From JAWKNZ01 sp041391425 (lineage in GTDB: Bacteria > Bdellovibrionota_B > Oligoflexia > Oligoflexales > JAWKNZ01), in NCBI GenBank assembly GCA_041391425.1, contig JAWKNZ010000002.1, positions 372,001-436,000 on the forward strand: a stretch of DNA of 64,000 nucleotides. The letters are read 5' to 3'. A model generated the notes under the pieces. It made no database searches, had not been told where the DNA came from, and saw only the letters and a list, made by a program, of their open reading frames with translations. Numbering within the stretch: the first letter of the stretch is position 1; each line of letters starts with the position of its first letter. Positions 48,213 to 57,607 of the stretch are shown piece by piece. A program made the position numbers and the translations under genes.

Positions 48213-48687
48213 GGGGTGGATTGTGCTTTTTCCAGCTCTTAACGATTGTAAGAGAAGTTTTTGTATTAGTCGGATATCGCTTACTGTTGAGTTTGGTAAT
48301 TGTTTTAGAGGTGTGTTTTTTTTATTTTTTGCAAGATCTTCTTGGTATTGGGTTTGAATGAAGTGGTCATTGGAAAAGTATGTTATATTTTTGTACCATT
48401 TAACAGTATTTCTTGTTTTGAGTTTTTTACATAATTTAAGATGGGTATAAGTGAGCGATGGTGATTGTTTCTTAATATAATTTTAATTAATGATAAATAA
48501 AAAGATAAAAAAATAATTTCGATCATTTATCGCACCGTAAGAAACAAATCTCACTAAGAAGTTTATTAATGCTTTTGCTTTCTAAGCTATTGAAATCCCA
48601 TTGTGGTTAATAGAGCAAAAAGTAAGATATCTTACCAGAGATTTGTGAAGTATTAATGTGACGTGTTTTTACATATAAAGATAAAAT
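48213..48687. other. Intergenic region, nothing recognised
   Basis: 475 bases of very AT-rich DNA between two minus-strand genes. Short frames only. No hairpin or promoter convincingly seen. Confidence 0.45.
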
Positions 48688-49857
48688 CTACTGCCATTTG
48701 GAACTATTTATTAAGAGCTTCCATGCTTTACGGTCCAAGTTTGAAATTAATTTTCTTTCTACCTGTGCAGGTGATGTCCAGTCAATATTTGGTATTTGAT
48801 TAAATGAGTTTACTGTTATCAGGCAAACATCGGCCTTGATTTTATGATTGGTGATATTGTGTTTTATTTTACCAATATGGAGTGGGCTTTCTGCTACCTT
48901 TAACTTTGGATAGCCATCAAATATTTCTTTAGTAGATTTTTTGATACTGGTTAGAAATCCTGCTGTGTTTTTTAAAAATTTTGCATTAGGCGATCGGGGT
49001 AAGATAGCAATCTTATTTTTATGGCGGATGATATGTAGCCGCATTTCTATGTTTTCAACTGCTTTTCTTAGTTTTGGTGCAGGGGCATAATCTTGACTAT
49101 GTTTCTTATAGGCAAGGCACAATTTTGCTAGTGGGCATTGGTGGCAAGACGGGTTTTGCGGTGTGCAAATATGTTGTCCAAGCTCCATAATGCCTTGATT
49201 AAAGTCTCCAGGTGATTTGGAACAGATGGCTTCGCTTAAAAAATTAAAAAATATTTTTTTTAATTTTGGTAGATTAGAAGGTACTCTTAAGTCAAACAGA
49301 CGACAAAGTACTCTTTCAACATTTCCATCGACAACGGGTGTAGGCTCAGAAAAACAAATGCTACTGATGGCTGCTGCCGTATAGTCTCCTATTCCAGGTA
49401 GCATTTTTAATGCTTGATAGTTAGTGGGCCAATCTATTTTCTTGCAACCAGCGATATTGATGGTGTGATTCTGAACAAGATGTTGAGACGCTTTATGAAG
49501 AAGTGCAAAACGGCGATAGTAGCCCAGCCCCCTTACTTCTTGACGGATATTGTTTTCAGTGGCCTGCGCTAGGCTAAATACATCTGGGAAAGTATCTAAA
49601 AACCTCTGATAAATTGGTACTACTACTTTGATCAGGGTTTGTTGGAGCATGATTTCACTTAGCCAAACGTGATAAGGATTCTGGTGTCGAGACCAATTGA
49701 TTCTCCATGGATAGGGAATGCAGTGTTTTCGATACCACTTTACTAAAGGCTCTGATAAGTGGCGAACAGGGAAGTGAGCCGTGATGCCATTTTCTGGCAG
49801 TTTGAAGCCTGCATATAAATTGTTTGCTTTCTTTGTTTTTTTTGTAGTGGTAGCCAA
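48688..49857 (-). CDS. mutY: A/G-specific adenine DNA glycosylase MutY
   Basis: Removes A mispaired with 8-oxoG. 389 residues. Helix-hairpin-helix LPGIGDYTAAAI with the catalytic Asp in VVDGNVERV, WLSEIMLQQT, and the C-x6-C-x2-C-x5-C iron-sulfur motif (CTPQNPSCHQCPLAKLC) are complete. A C-terminal NUDIX-like 8-oxoG-sensing domain begins near residue 245. A Lys-rich N-terminal tail of about 20 residues precedes it. Transcribed alone. Confidence 0.93.
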   Translation of the reverse strand: MATTTKKTKKANNLYAGFKLPENGITAHFPVRHLSEPLVKWYRKHCIPYPWRINWSRHQNPYHVWLSEIMLQQTLIKVVVPIYQRFLDTFPDVFSLAQATENNIRQEVRGLGYYRRFALLHKASQHLVQNHTINIAGCKKIDWPTNYQALKMLPGIGDYTAAAISSICFSEPTPVVDGNVERVLCRLFDLRVPSNLPKLKKIFFNFLSEAICSKSPGDFNQGIMELGQHICTPQNPSCHQCPLAKLCLAYKKHSQDYAPAPKLRKAVENIEMRLHIIRHKNKIAILPRSPNAKFLKNTAGFLTSIKKSTKEIFDGYPKLKVAESPLHIGKIKHNITNHKIKADVCLITVNSFNQIPNIDWTSPAQVERKLISNLDRKAWKLLINSSKWQ

Positions 49858-50243
49858 TTTTAGCCTAAATTTGTGAGGATTAAAGAAACACTCAGCATTG
49901 TGATCTTTGTGTTGCTTCAGGAAAGAGAATCTTTAACTTGGCCAAGTTAATTTCCCTCTTCCCCTTTTTTTCTTGATTTTTAGGGATCCTTTCTAACGCA
50001 TCAAAGGGGATTAAATCTATTAAGAGTCATATACTTTCTTTACCGCCCAATCATTCATGCTTTTAGAAATACATTTTGCTATAAACTCTTTAGCGTCTGA
50101 CTCTTATAGACCTTGTTCCCCTTTAGAGTAGTTCGGCTTTATATCCAAACGAATCTGCACCGTTTGCAAGAATCCATTCTTTCTAGTATGCAATAAATAT
50201 CGCGGTTTATAAACATCTTACAATTATGTTGTAAAAAGACAAT
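49858..50243. other. Intergenic region, nothing recognised
   Basis: 386 bases between mutY and the H1-like gene, both on the minus strand. No repeat. A promoter for mutY should lie here but was not pinned down. Confidence 0.45.
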
Positions 50244-50654
50244 CTACTTGGCTGTTGTTGTTTTCTTTTTAGAAGCTTTCTTTGTTGTCTTTTTTGTAGT
50301 TGTTTTTTTTGCAGTTTTTTTCTTTGTTGTAGATTTTTTCTTTGTAGTTTTCTTTTTTGTTTTAAGCTTCTTCTTTGCAGCAGCAGTTTTTTTCTTGAAA
50401 TTTATTTCTAATTTTGAAAGATCAACACCTGCTTTTTTTGCATTTTTCTTAATTTCTTTATAGAGTGTTTCGATGGCTGGCTCGAACGTTTTGAGCTTAC
50501 GTTCAATCAGTTTTTCAATTTCTTTCGCTTTGCTATCTAACTTATTTTTAGCTGCAATTTTTTTTACCTTTTTTACAAGATCATTCCCTTCTTTTTGTAA
50601 GGTAGACTGTAACATGGCTAAGTCTTTCTGTAATCTTTCTACAAATGAATTCAT
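50244..50654 (-). CDS. Histone-H1-like protein with coiled-coil head
   Basis: 136 residues from the ATG at 50654, which has GGAGAAAAAG just upstream; an ATG 12 bases earlier is also possible. The first 85 residues form an amphipathic coiled coil like phasin or apolipoprotein-type domains (VKKIAAKNKLDSKAKEIEKL). The last 50 residues are Lys/Thr/Ala repeats (TKKKTTKKKSTTKKKTAKK). Such tails bind DNA in AlgP/HupC-like proteins. Located upstream of crotonase and hbd, a phasin-like role with polyhydroxybutyrate is a possible alternative. Confidence 0.72.
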   Translation of the reverse strand: MNSFVERLQKDLAMLQSTLQKEGNDLVKKVKKIAAKNKLDSKAKEIEKLIERKLKTFEPAIETLYKEIKKNAKKAGVDLSKLEINFKKKTAAAKKKLKTKKKTTKKKSTTKKKTAKKTTTKKTTKKASKKKTTTAK

Positions 50655-50734
50655 CTTTTTCTCCATCTAAAGAACTTGGTTCGTTTAATATACATAAAAA
50701 ACACTCGGAAAAACAAGGGCATATTGAGCTTATA

Positions 50735-51517
50735 TTAAAATTTAGGGGCTCTCTTTTCTAAAAATGCAGAAATACCCTCGTCAGCTTCCTCTCCGGCGAA
50801 GCAGGTGGCAAAAGTGCTTGCTTCTGACGATAAGCCGGCATCCAGACTGACTTCAAAAGATTGGCGGCAAAGGCGTTTAGTCTCAGCAACAGCATTTGGA
50901 CCGCTGGCCAGTATGGCCTTAATAACTTCGTCAACTTCGTTGTCCAACTGTTCGTCTGCCACTACACGAGAGGCTAATCCAAGTTGGAATGCTTGCTGTG
51001 CCGTCAACATTTTAGCTTTGCCCGTAAGCAATATATCCAAAGCAACGGGCAGTCCGACCCGTTTTGCTAACCTTTGAGTTCCACCAAAGCCAGGAATAAG
51101 TCCTAAGTTAACTTCAGGTTGTCCGAATTTTGAACTTTCTCCCGCTATGATAAGATCGCAGGACATAGCTAATTCACAGCCTCCTCCTAGGGCAAAGCCT
51201 CGTACTTTAGCAATTACAATCTGTGGAATTTTCTCCAGAGCAGAAAAGACAGATTGCCCTTGCCTAGAAAATTCTAAAGCTTCTTCCGGAGAAAGGCTTT
51301 GCATTGCAGCTATATCGGCACCGGCTACAAAGGCCTTACTGCCGCTGCCTGTTATAACGATTACTCTGACTTCGGCATTAATATGTTCAAAAATAGCTGT
51401 TCCGAGCTCTTCAATAACTGTTGTATTGAGGGCATTTAATTTATCGCTACGGTTTATAGTGATTTGTGCTACAGGGCCTTCTTGTTCGAGGATAATGGTG
51501 TCAAATATTTTGTCCAT
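50735..51517 (-). CDS. Crotonase/enoyl-CoA hydratase
   Basis: Hydrates crotonyl-CoA or other enoyl-CoA to 3-hydroxyacyl-CoA. 260 residues. The two catalytic glutamates are in place: E115 in GGGCELAMSCD and E135 in FGQPEVNLGLIPGFGG. Oxyanion-hole Gly and the GADI(A) segment are normal. AGGAGC lies upstream of the ATG. It is followed in the same operon order by 3-hydroxyacyl-CoA dehydrogenase upstream on the minus strand, so it probably works on crotonyl-CoA, the product of the glutaryl-CoA dehydrogenase at 20-21 kb. Confidence 0.9.
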   Translation of the reverse strand: MDKIFDTIILEQEGPVAQITINRSDKLNALNTTVIEELGTAIFEHINAEVRVIVITGSGSKAFVAGADIAAMQSLSPEEALEFSRQGQSVFSALEKIPQIVIAKVRGFALGGGCELAMSCDLIIAGESSKFGQPEVNLGLIPGFGGTQRLAKRVGLPVALDILLTGKAKMLTAQQAFQLGLASRVVADEQLDNEVDEVIKAILASGPNAVAETKRLCRQSFEVSLDAGLSSEASTFATCFAGEEADEGISAFLEKRAPKF

Positions 51518-51562
51518 AATGATAATGCTCCTAATTTGAATAGAGAATACTGATCCTATTAG

Positions 51563-52416
51563 TTAATAAGCGTAAACTCCTCGCCCAGATTTTTTTCCTA
51601 ACCAACCCGCATCTACATATTGAATTAGCAATGGACTTGGTCTATATTTTGAATCGCCTAATCCTTCATGCAATACTTTCATTATTGATAGACAAGTATC
51701 AAGACCAATAAAGTCAGCTAATGTAAGCGGTCCCATCGGCTGGTTAGTTCCTAATTTCATGCCTTTATCAATATCTTCCGCTGATGCTACCCCTTCCATC
51801 AGTGCTGTAAAAGCTTCATTGATCATCGGCATTAGGATGCGGTTGACCACGAATCCTGGGTAGTCTTTACTGTAGCTTACTTCTTTATTGAGGAATTTGG
51901 CTAAATTATTGGTAGCTTCGCATGTTGCATTAGATGTAGCCATGCCAGGGATAATTTCTACAAGTTTCATAATCGGGACTGGGTTCATAAAGTGCATGCC
52001 AATAAACTTATCTGGCCTAGATGTAGAGGCTGCTAAGCGAGTTATTGGCAATGAAGAGGTATTGCTTGCAATTATGGAAGCTGAAGGTAAAAGTTTATCG
52101 AGCTGTGAAAACACTTCCTTTTTGATGCTTTCATTTTCTACAATAGCTTCAATAACAAGATCACATGAAGCAAGATTATTAAATTGTATCAAATGTTAAC
52201 AACGGATAGTGCGCTTGACTTGACTTTACTAGTGATTTTTCCTTTTTCGGCCATTTTAGATAGAGAGGCTTCTATTGTAGTACGGGCTTTGATAATTGAG
52301 CTGGATTGAGGTCAATGATATGGTTTTAATACCATGAGTGGCGCAAAACTTGAGCGATACCACTGCCCATTTGTCCACCACCAACGACGCCTATATGTTC
52401 AAATGATTTTTGTCAT
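51563..52416 (-). pseudogene. 3-hydroxybutyryl-CoA dehydrogenase, five frameshifts in the N-terminus
   Basis: NAD-dependent oxidation of 3-hydroxybutyryl-CoA. The C-terminal part is intact from about 52192 (IASNTSSLPITRL, GMHFMNPVPIMKLVEII, KSGRGVY). The start is ATG 52416 with GGAGAAAGTA. Pieces of the Rossmann domain appear in successive frames: EHIGVVGGGQMGSGIAQV, ATHGIKTIS, DLNPAQLSK, ARTTIEASLSKMAEKGK and VVN. All five shifts (near 52406, 52353, 52325, 52302 and 52199) can be repaired by one base, four of them in runs of A or T and one most simply in a G pair. No nonsense substitution is needed. This resembles recent homopolymer indels rather than old decay. Confidence 0.82.
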
Positions 52417-52532
52417 TACTTTCTCCACTGTTCTAGCCTATACCGTTCATCCCGCATAGTACATTTCTAATTTTAAATTTCAATCAGCAGTTCTCCAGTG
52501 ATCTTAAAAAGCTTACTTTTAATCATAATTCA

Positions 52533-52698
52533 CCCCGGATCCGAGTTTCTAGCCGGTTAGAAACAGTTGTTTTCGTCGTCAGGAAATCCTCATGTACCAA
52601 CATGTACACTGCGGTTTCCTCCTCCTCGGTGCCTAGCAGCTGAGCGAACTGAATCCGATGAAAATACTACAGTTTTTCAAAAAATTTCAGATCCCGGA
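52533..52698. repeat. Long palindromic element, GTAC-tip family, copy 2 (degenerate)
   Basis: About 166 bp of imperfect fold-back. Outer arms read CCGGATC and complement; near the tip AGGAAATCCTCATGTAC pairs with the complement of GTACACTGCGGTTTCCT around a short loop (core 52581-52620). The tip matches the complement of copies at 4.7 kb and 62.7 kb. It lies upstream of the broken hbd start. The outer arms are diverged, so it may be the oldest copy. Confidence 0.72.
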
Positions 52699-53007
52699 TT
52701 CACTAGGGGATTGCTATTAAACGAAGCGAAATTCTTGGGCATATGATCATTGGTCCTTTGTTTTTGGTTCGCAATGGCGAGAAGTCTTGATTCTGAGATA
52801 AGATTGACTGAGTCGGTCATTCGATTTTCTTTATGTACTTTGACAAATGGTTTGAGGCTCCTGTCTGCTAGAGTGCTGGCAAAAGGCGTTCAAGTCTAGA
52901 GTGTTTTGAGCTATATATCTATAATAAGAGTATTTTTTCTGGAAATGCGAAGGGTTCGTGCTTTTCAGGCAGTTTCTTACTTTATTAAAAAGGTAGGTGC
53001 TTTGTAG
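52699..53007. other. Intergenic region, nothing recognised
   Basis: About 309 bases between the palindromic element and pabB. AT-rich, no gene, no clear promoter. Confidence 0.4.
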
Positions 53008-54287
53008 TTGCGGTTACAAACGTCTGAAATTATCCCACTTGATATTCCATATATACCAGCATCGCAGTTTCTTGCAGATTTTCCTGAGGATCACTTTATG
53101 TTATCTGGGAGGATCTACGTATTTGAAATAGTTTTGAGCTTTACCCCAGTTGGATTTGACGAACTGGCAGATATCAAAATTGGAGATCGGAAGGTGAAAT
53201 TAACCTCAGAGGAGCCTTTGAAGTCAAAGCGTCTCTTTACTTGGCTATATTGGCGTATTGCCCTATCTTTTAGCGCAAGTACTTTCGCAAGATATATCAT
53301 CTCAGAGCTGTTTCGCGTAAATCAAACATTGATTTTTGATCGTCAAAAAAGAAAAATATTTTTATGTGGACAAAAGAAATCTTCAGATAAGTTTCAAATA
53401 AACAATTCTTGGATAGAAAAAAGAAAATTTTACAGAAAATGATGGGAAAACGTGTTGATGGCATCATGCTTTCCTCCGCAGAGTCTGATCTTAGCTATGA
53501 GAAAAAGGTTAAAACTGCAATAGAACAAATAAGAAGTGGGCGTTTTTATCAGATTAATCTGTTACGCTACTATTCCAGTTTGTCGATACCCACTCGTCAA
53601 GATCTTGTGAATCGAATTGGCATATTAGGTGGCCCTTTTTCTTGTCTTTTTGACCTACCCCAATTTTGCCTTGCTTCTTTTAGTCCGGAACGATTTGTAA
53701 AACTTAAACCAGGAAATAAGGGTGTCAAAATCATCACGACTCCTATCAAGGGTACTATCGCCAGAGGAAAAAACAGCGAGGAAGATGAGCTGAATAAAAG
53801 AAAATTGATTGAGAGTCGTAAGGATCAATCTGAACTTAATATAATAGTTGATTTGATGAGAAATGATCTTAACATTGTCTGCCTTAACGGAAGTGTAAAA
53901 GTGGAGTCTCCAGGTGAATTGCATAGCTTTTCGAAGGTACATCACCTTATTGCTGAAATTAAAGGAATCTTACGCCCAAAAATATCTTTCTATGAATTAA
54001 TACAGAGTATCTGTCCAGGTGGATCAATTACCGGTGCTCCAAAGCGCGAGGTGATGTGCGCGATTCAGGAGGCGGAACAGAGGAGCCGTGGATTTTTTAT
54101 GGGTAATGCTTTTTATCTTGATGATAGAGGGTATTTCGATTCTTCAATATTAATTCGAACATTGGTAAAGGACGGTCAGAAGCCGTTTGAATATGCAGCC
54201 GGAAGTGGTATTGTAGTGAATAGCTGTCCTGAGTTAGAAGCCCAAGAGATTAACTCTAAATGTAGAGTCGTGATTGATTCTATATAA
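53008..54287 (+). CDS. pabB: Aminodeoxychorismate synthase component I-like (PabB), one frameshift
   Basis: Chorismate-binding enzyme of folate synthesis. The PIKGT motif with Lys (ITTPIKGTIARG) favours PabB over TrpE, which has Ala there; PGGSITGAPK, LNIIVDLMRNDL and DSSILIRT complete the family. The first frame ends at 53442 and the second begins near 53409. Adding one A to the A6 run at about 53419-53424 gives a continuous protein of about 426 residues. TTG start after AAAGGTAGGTG. No pabA or pabC is seen. The next gene is 14 bases on. Confidence 0.78.
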
Positions 54288-54301
54288 GTCAGGAGAAGAT
54301 T

Positions 54302-55228
54302 GTGACTAAGAAGTTTTCTGATTTGCAGGACGCCAATGAGCAAGAGAAAAAGTTTGATCATAAGCAGGATAACTTTTCGTTGCAGCAGCGTCGAAATCGA
54401 GGGCGTCAGGCTGTTTCTAAGACCCCTACTTTATTATTAAAGGAAATATTGGCACAAAGAGGCAAGGTTGTGACCTCTGTAATGAATCCCTTCGGAGAAA
54501 CTTTCCTAAAACATTTAAAATCTCTAAAAGGCAATAGGGATTTTCTATATCAAGAATTAAGTGATCGTAAGAAGAGGAATGAGATTTTATATTCCATCTA
54601 TAATAATCAAACAATTAAGTTATCTGGTGGTTTGGAAATTGAGGCATCAGAAGCAAATCGTAGTGTATATTCTAGTACATTTGAATGGTACGTTTCAGAG
54701 CTTCTATATCGGGAATTTCGCTTTTATGCTTCGGCGGCAGGTCTAAAAATAGATAGAAGTCCTGATGGAGGAGATTTCGATGTAGTGGGTGCCACGCATT
54801 CTGGAATCGTTGCTATAGAATGTAAATCTGGAAAACCAAGTGGAATAGATGAGAGCCAGATCATTCATTTTGTCAAAAGGCATAACTTTTTAAGAGCTGA
54901 TTATTCTATTTTGTATATAGATTTTAAAGGATTGGCTGGCAATTTTCCATTTAAACATCTGGCGAAAGCTGTCCATGGTCTTCATACGTCTAGGGCGATA
55001 TTTCAGATTAAGAGTCAGGAGACAGATACAAATGCTAACTTTTATGCTGTTGAAGGAGCAAATATATACATTGTCGACAATTCAATAAATACAGGGAACG
55101 TCATTAAAAATTTAAGATTTACATTAGATACGCACTTTGCATTGGAGAATATACAAAACCACCGGCGTGTGTTTGACGTTAATCGCTTGGCAGATTTTTA
55201 TGCTCTTGAATTTGAAAGGGTAAATTAA
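54302..55228 (+). CDS. PD-(D/E)XK nuclease-like protein
   Basis: 308 residues; start GTG with AGGAG six bases upstream. An unrecognised helical N-terminus (1-120) is followed by a core resembling PD-(D/E)XK endonucleases: E128 in FEWYVSELL, D158/D160 in GGDFDVV, and E173-x-K175 in IECKSGKPSG. Similar layouts occur in CARF-linked and other host-defence nucleases, but no CARF domain was identified. It lies 14 bases after pabB, probably cotranscribed. A MITE is inserted seven bases after its stop. Function is inferred from the motif. Confidence 0.7.
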   Translation: MTKKFSDLQDANEQEKKFDHKQDNFSLQQRRNRGRQAVSKTPTLLLKEILAQRGKVVTSVMNPFGETFLKHLKSLKGNRDFLYQELSDRKKRNEILYSIYNNQTIKLSGGLEIEASEANRSVYSSTFEWYVSELLYREFRFYASAAGLKIDRSPDGGDFDVVGATHSGIVAIECKSGKPSGIDESQIIHFVKRHNFLRADYSILYIDFKGLAGNFPFKHLAKAVHGLHTSRAIFQIKSQETDTNANFYAVEGANIYIVDNSINTGNVIKNLRFTLDTHFALENIQNHRRVFDVNRLADFYALEFERVN

Positions 55229-55234
55229 TGTTTT

Positions 55235-55353
55235 GTAACTATTCAGCGTATCTTTCCCCTTCAATATGTCGTTTGATACATCGTCATCCATATGAGGATG
55301 ACGGGCAGTCAAGGCTTTGAATCGAGCAGATAAAAAATACGCTGAATAGTTAC
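55235..55353. mobile_element. 119-bp MITE, copy 2, with 8-bp target duplication
   Basis: Perfect 17-bp terminal inverted repeats (GTAACTATTCAGCGTAT). Flanked by a direct repeat AATGTTTT at 55227-55234 and 55354-55361. Internal hairpin CGTCATCC-n6-GGATGACG. The GTAA terminus and an 8-bp duplication are known for IS66-family elements. No transposase is encoded, so it is a non-autonomous copy. It differs from copy 1 at about three positions. Confidence 0.9.
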
Positions 55354-55434
55354 AATGTTTTAAGGCTTGCATACTTTGCTTAGTATGCAAGCCAGAGTTG
55401 TCTGATTGAGCTTTGTTGTAGTATAAAATAAAGT

Positions 55435-56061
55435 TTAAGGAGTCAAATAGTCAAATCCGACTTTGAAGTCATAACCCCTTGCAACTCCACTTATGTCGAT
55501 TTTTGCAGCTCCTAGTACAGGGAGAGATTCAGTAATTAACGCTGTTACTTCGACATCTTCTACTTCATCCGCTGGCGTGGCAAGTGCCTTACCAGTGATT
55601 TGTTGGAAGAATTTCAATGCAGATGCTTGTTGCATATCGATATCATATATGAAAACTTTGTCGCAATTAGGATAACTTGTTCCGTCCATATTTGTTGCAT
55701 CTGCGTAACCTAAATGTCTGATTTTGAATTGAGGATAGTGGATTTCACCTTCTTGTCTTAGCTTTTCAATAAAATCTGGTGAGAAAAATTCTTCTGGAAT
55801 TTCTGCTACCTCTTCTCCTTGCTGGCGTCCTGCAAGTTGGATGGTGACATCATATTCAATATTAGTATTGTATACAGGACCATTTTCACCTTCAGGATTA
55901 AAGCCTAATACTTCTGTTCTTACAGTTCCACGCTTGATCATGCTCGATGTCCTATTTCGAGCGTTGTCGACTTTGTAATTTGCATACTCATTAACTGGAT
56001 CTGAAAATGCTGCTGTCGAGATAAGAGAAAATAAAAAAGCTGGGATAATAAAAAGCTTCAT
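55435..56061 (-). CDS. Secreted protein of unknown function
   Basis: 208 residues from the ATG at 56061, which has AGGAGTG eight bases upstream (a GTG at 56070 is also possible). Signal peptide MKLFIIPAFLFSLISTAAFS, then a beta-rich domain with two Asp/Glu patches (AGRQQGEEVAEIPEEFF, ADEVEDVEV). A single Cys. No recognised family. The expected location is the periplasm. Transcribed alone; the promoter is not identified. Confidence 0.65.
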   Translation of the reverse strand: MKLFIIPAFLFSLISTAAFSDPVNEYANYKVDNARNRTSSMIKRGTVRTEVLGFNPEGENGPVYNTNIEYDVTIQLAGRQQGEEVAEIPEEFFSPDFIEKLRQEGEIHYPQFKIRHLGYADATNMDGTSYPNCDKVFIYDIDMQQASALKFFQQITGKALATPADEVEDVEVTALITESLPVLGAAKIDISGVARGYDFKVGFDYLTP

Positions 56062-56436
56062 GTTGGTCACTCCTAATCATAATTAATTTAATTAATTTTT
56101 TGAATTATATCTTGAAGTGCTGATATTACAAAATTACGCCAGCTAAAATTGGTGTAAAACTTTGGAGCGGTTAATTAATGTGCTTTATGGTATTTTTTGT
56201 AAAATGAAAAGTTTAATGAATTTTCTCAGTTAAATTAGTATTGAACTGGTATCGATCGCTATTATTTTAGCGTTTATTAGAAATTGTAGATAAAAAAGGC
56301 TATTTAACTTCCGAGCGCTTAATTTTGATCATTTAAAAATTAGCTCATTTATGAGAAATGTTGGTAAAAAATGGATTATAGTAACTGCTTGCTGTTCTTG
56401 GAATTTTTGGAGAATTAAAAAGCCGAGAAAAAACTC
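56062..56436. other. Intergenic region, nothing recognised
   Basis: 375 bases of AT-rich DNA upstream of the secreted protein gene and downstream of fabD. No repeat or RNA gene seen. Confidence 0.4.
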
Positions 56437-57376
56437 TTAAGCTTGCAGCTCTTTTATGGTGTTTTGAATATCAGACGTATGGAGCAGAGTTAAGCCCTTT
56501 GGTAAGGTTTTACGAGCTAGGCCAAAAAGAACTTTACCTGGCCCTACTTCGACAAACCGTTGACAACCTTCCTGATGGGCTGTCTCTAGCGTTTGCGTCC
56601 ATAGAACCGGATTATCTATTTGTTTGATTAGGTGTTCAACTGAGTATTGAGATTCAATGTTTCCGGTAAGGTTAGCTATGATCAAATAGTCACTTTGAGA
56701 TAGCTCTGTTTTTTGTAAAAGAGGAGTCATGTCCTCACGTGCTGGTGCCATTAGCTTAGAGTGAAATGGAGCGCTGACAGGTAAACTCATGCAGCGTACT
56801 TTATCTTCACCTTCTAGTTTTTGGCAAACTAGATTTACAGCCTCTTTATGGCCTGAAATGATTAATTGTTGTGGGGAATTAAAATTGACTATTTCAACGC
56901 ATTGGCTCAATTGATCTGCTACCAAAGTGCAAAGTTCGACAAGTTGCTCTACAGTAAAATTTAAAATCGCAGCCATAGCCCCTTGGCCTTCAGGCACTGC
57001 TTTTTGCATCGCTAAGCCGCGTTGATAGACTAATGAGGCAGCTTTAGAAAGAGATAATTTCTCAGCTGCTACTAATGCAGAATATTCACCGAGGCTGTGA
57101 CCAGCGTAGAAGTCTGGAAAAAAATCGGTTTCGCTTTTTATAATGCTCCAGACAGCAGCTGTAACAGTTAGGATGCACGGTTGTTGGTTGGCTGTCTTTG
57201 TAAGCTCTTCCTGAGGTCCATCGAAGCATAATTTGCGTATGTTTAGTTTTGTCGCATCTTTCGCTTCTTCTCGAAACTCTAGCAATGCGAAACTCTGCCA
57301 AAAGATCTCGTCCCATACCTACAAATTGGGACCCTTGACCAGGAAACATAGCAAGAGTTTTCGCTTCATAAGACAT
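56437..57376 (-). CDS. fabD: Malonyl-CoA:ACP transacylase FabD, one frameshift
   Basis: Loads malonyl groups onto ACP. The 5' frame gives FPGQGSQFVGMGRDLL, and the 3' frame the catalytic-Ser motif YAGHSLGEYSALVAA and SAPFHSKLM. They meet near 57285; two bases (for example CT in GCTCTAGAG) would join FRIA to LEFREEAKDAT. A TTG could restart at 57285, but without GQGSQ the enzyme would be incomplete. It starts six bases after the rpmF stop, without the plsX-fabH genes that often stand between. About 312 residues when joined. Confidence 0.86.
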
Positions 57377-57382
57377 AACGAC

Positions 57383-57607
57383 CTAAGCCTCAGTATCGAA
57401 ATCGACTCCGGACTTATCCCAACCTAAGTTCGCTTTAGGTTCCATAACTTGCTTACCAGCATAGTGCCCACATGCATGGCAAGCTACGTGTGGTCTTTTA
57501 ACTTCATTACAGTTAGAACAAACAGATAGTCCTGGCGCACTAAGAGCATGATGCGAACGGCGCATGTTGCGTTTGGACTTCGAGGTTCTATACTTAGGAA
57601 CTGGCAT
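57383..57607 (-). CDS. rpmF: 50S ribosomal protein L32
   Basis: 74 residues. MPVPKYRTSKSKRNMRRSHH is a typical L32 start; the four-Cys zinc site is CSNC...CHAC (the zinc-binding form of L32). AGGAGATT precedes the ATG. A good promoter lies about 235 bases upstream, and fabD is directly downstream, forming an rpmF-fabD unit. Confidence 0.95.
   Translation of the reverse strand: MPVPKYRTSKSKRNMRRSHHALSAPGLSVCSNCNEVKRPHVACHACGHYAGKQVMEPKANLGWDKSGVDFDTEA

Noticed and set aside
50248..50670. Plus-strand Phe/Val-rich frames opposite the H1-like gene
   Set aside because: They are the complement of the Lys-rich coding repeats and carry no independent features.
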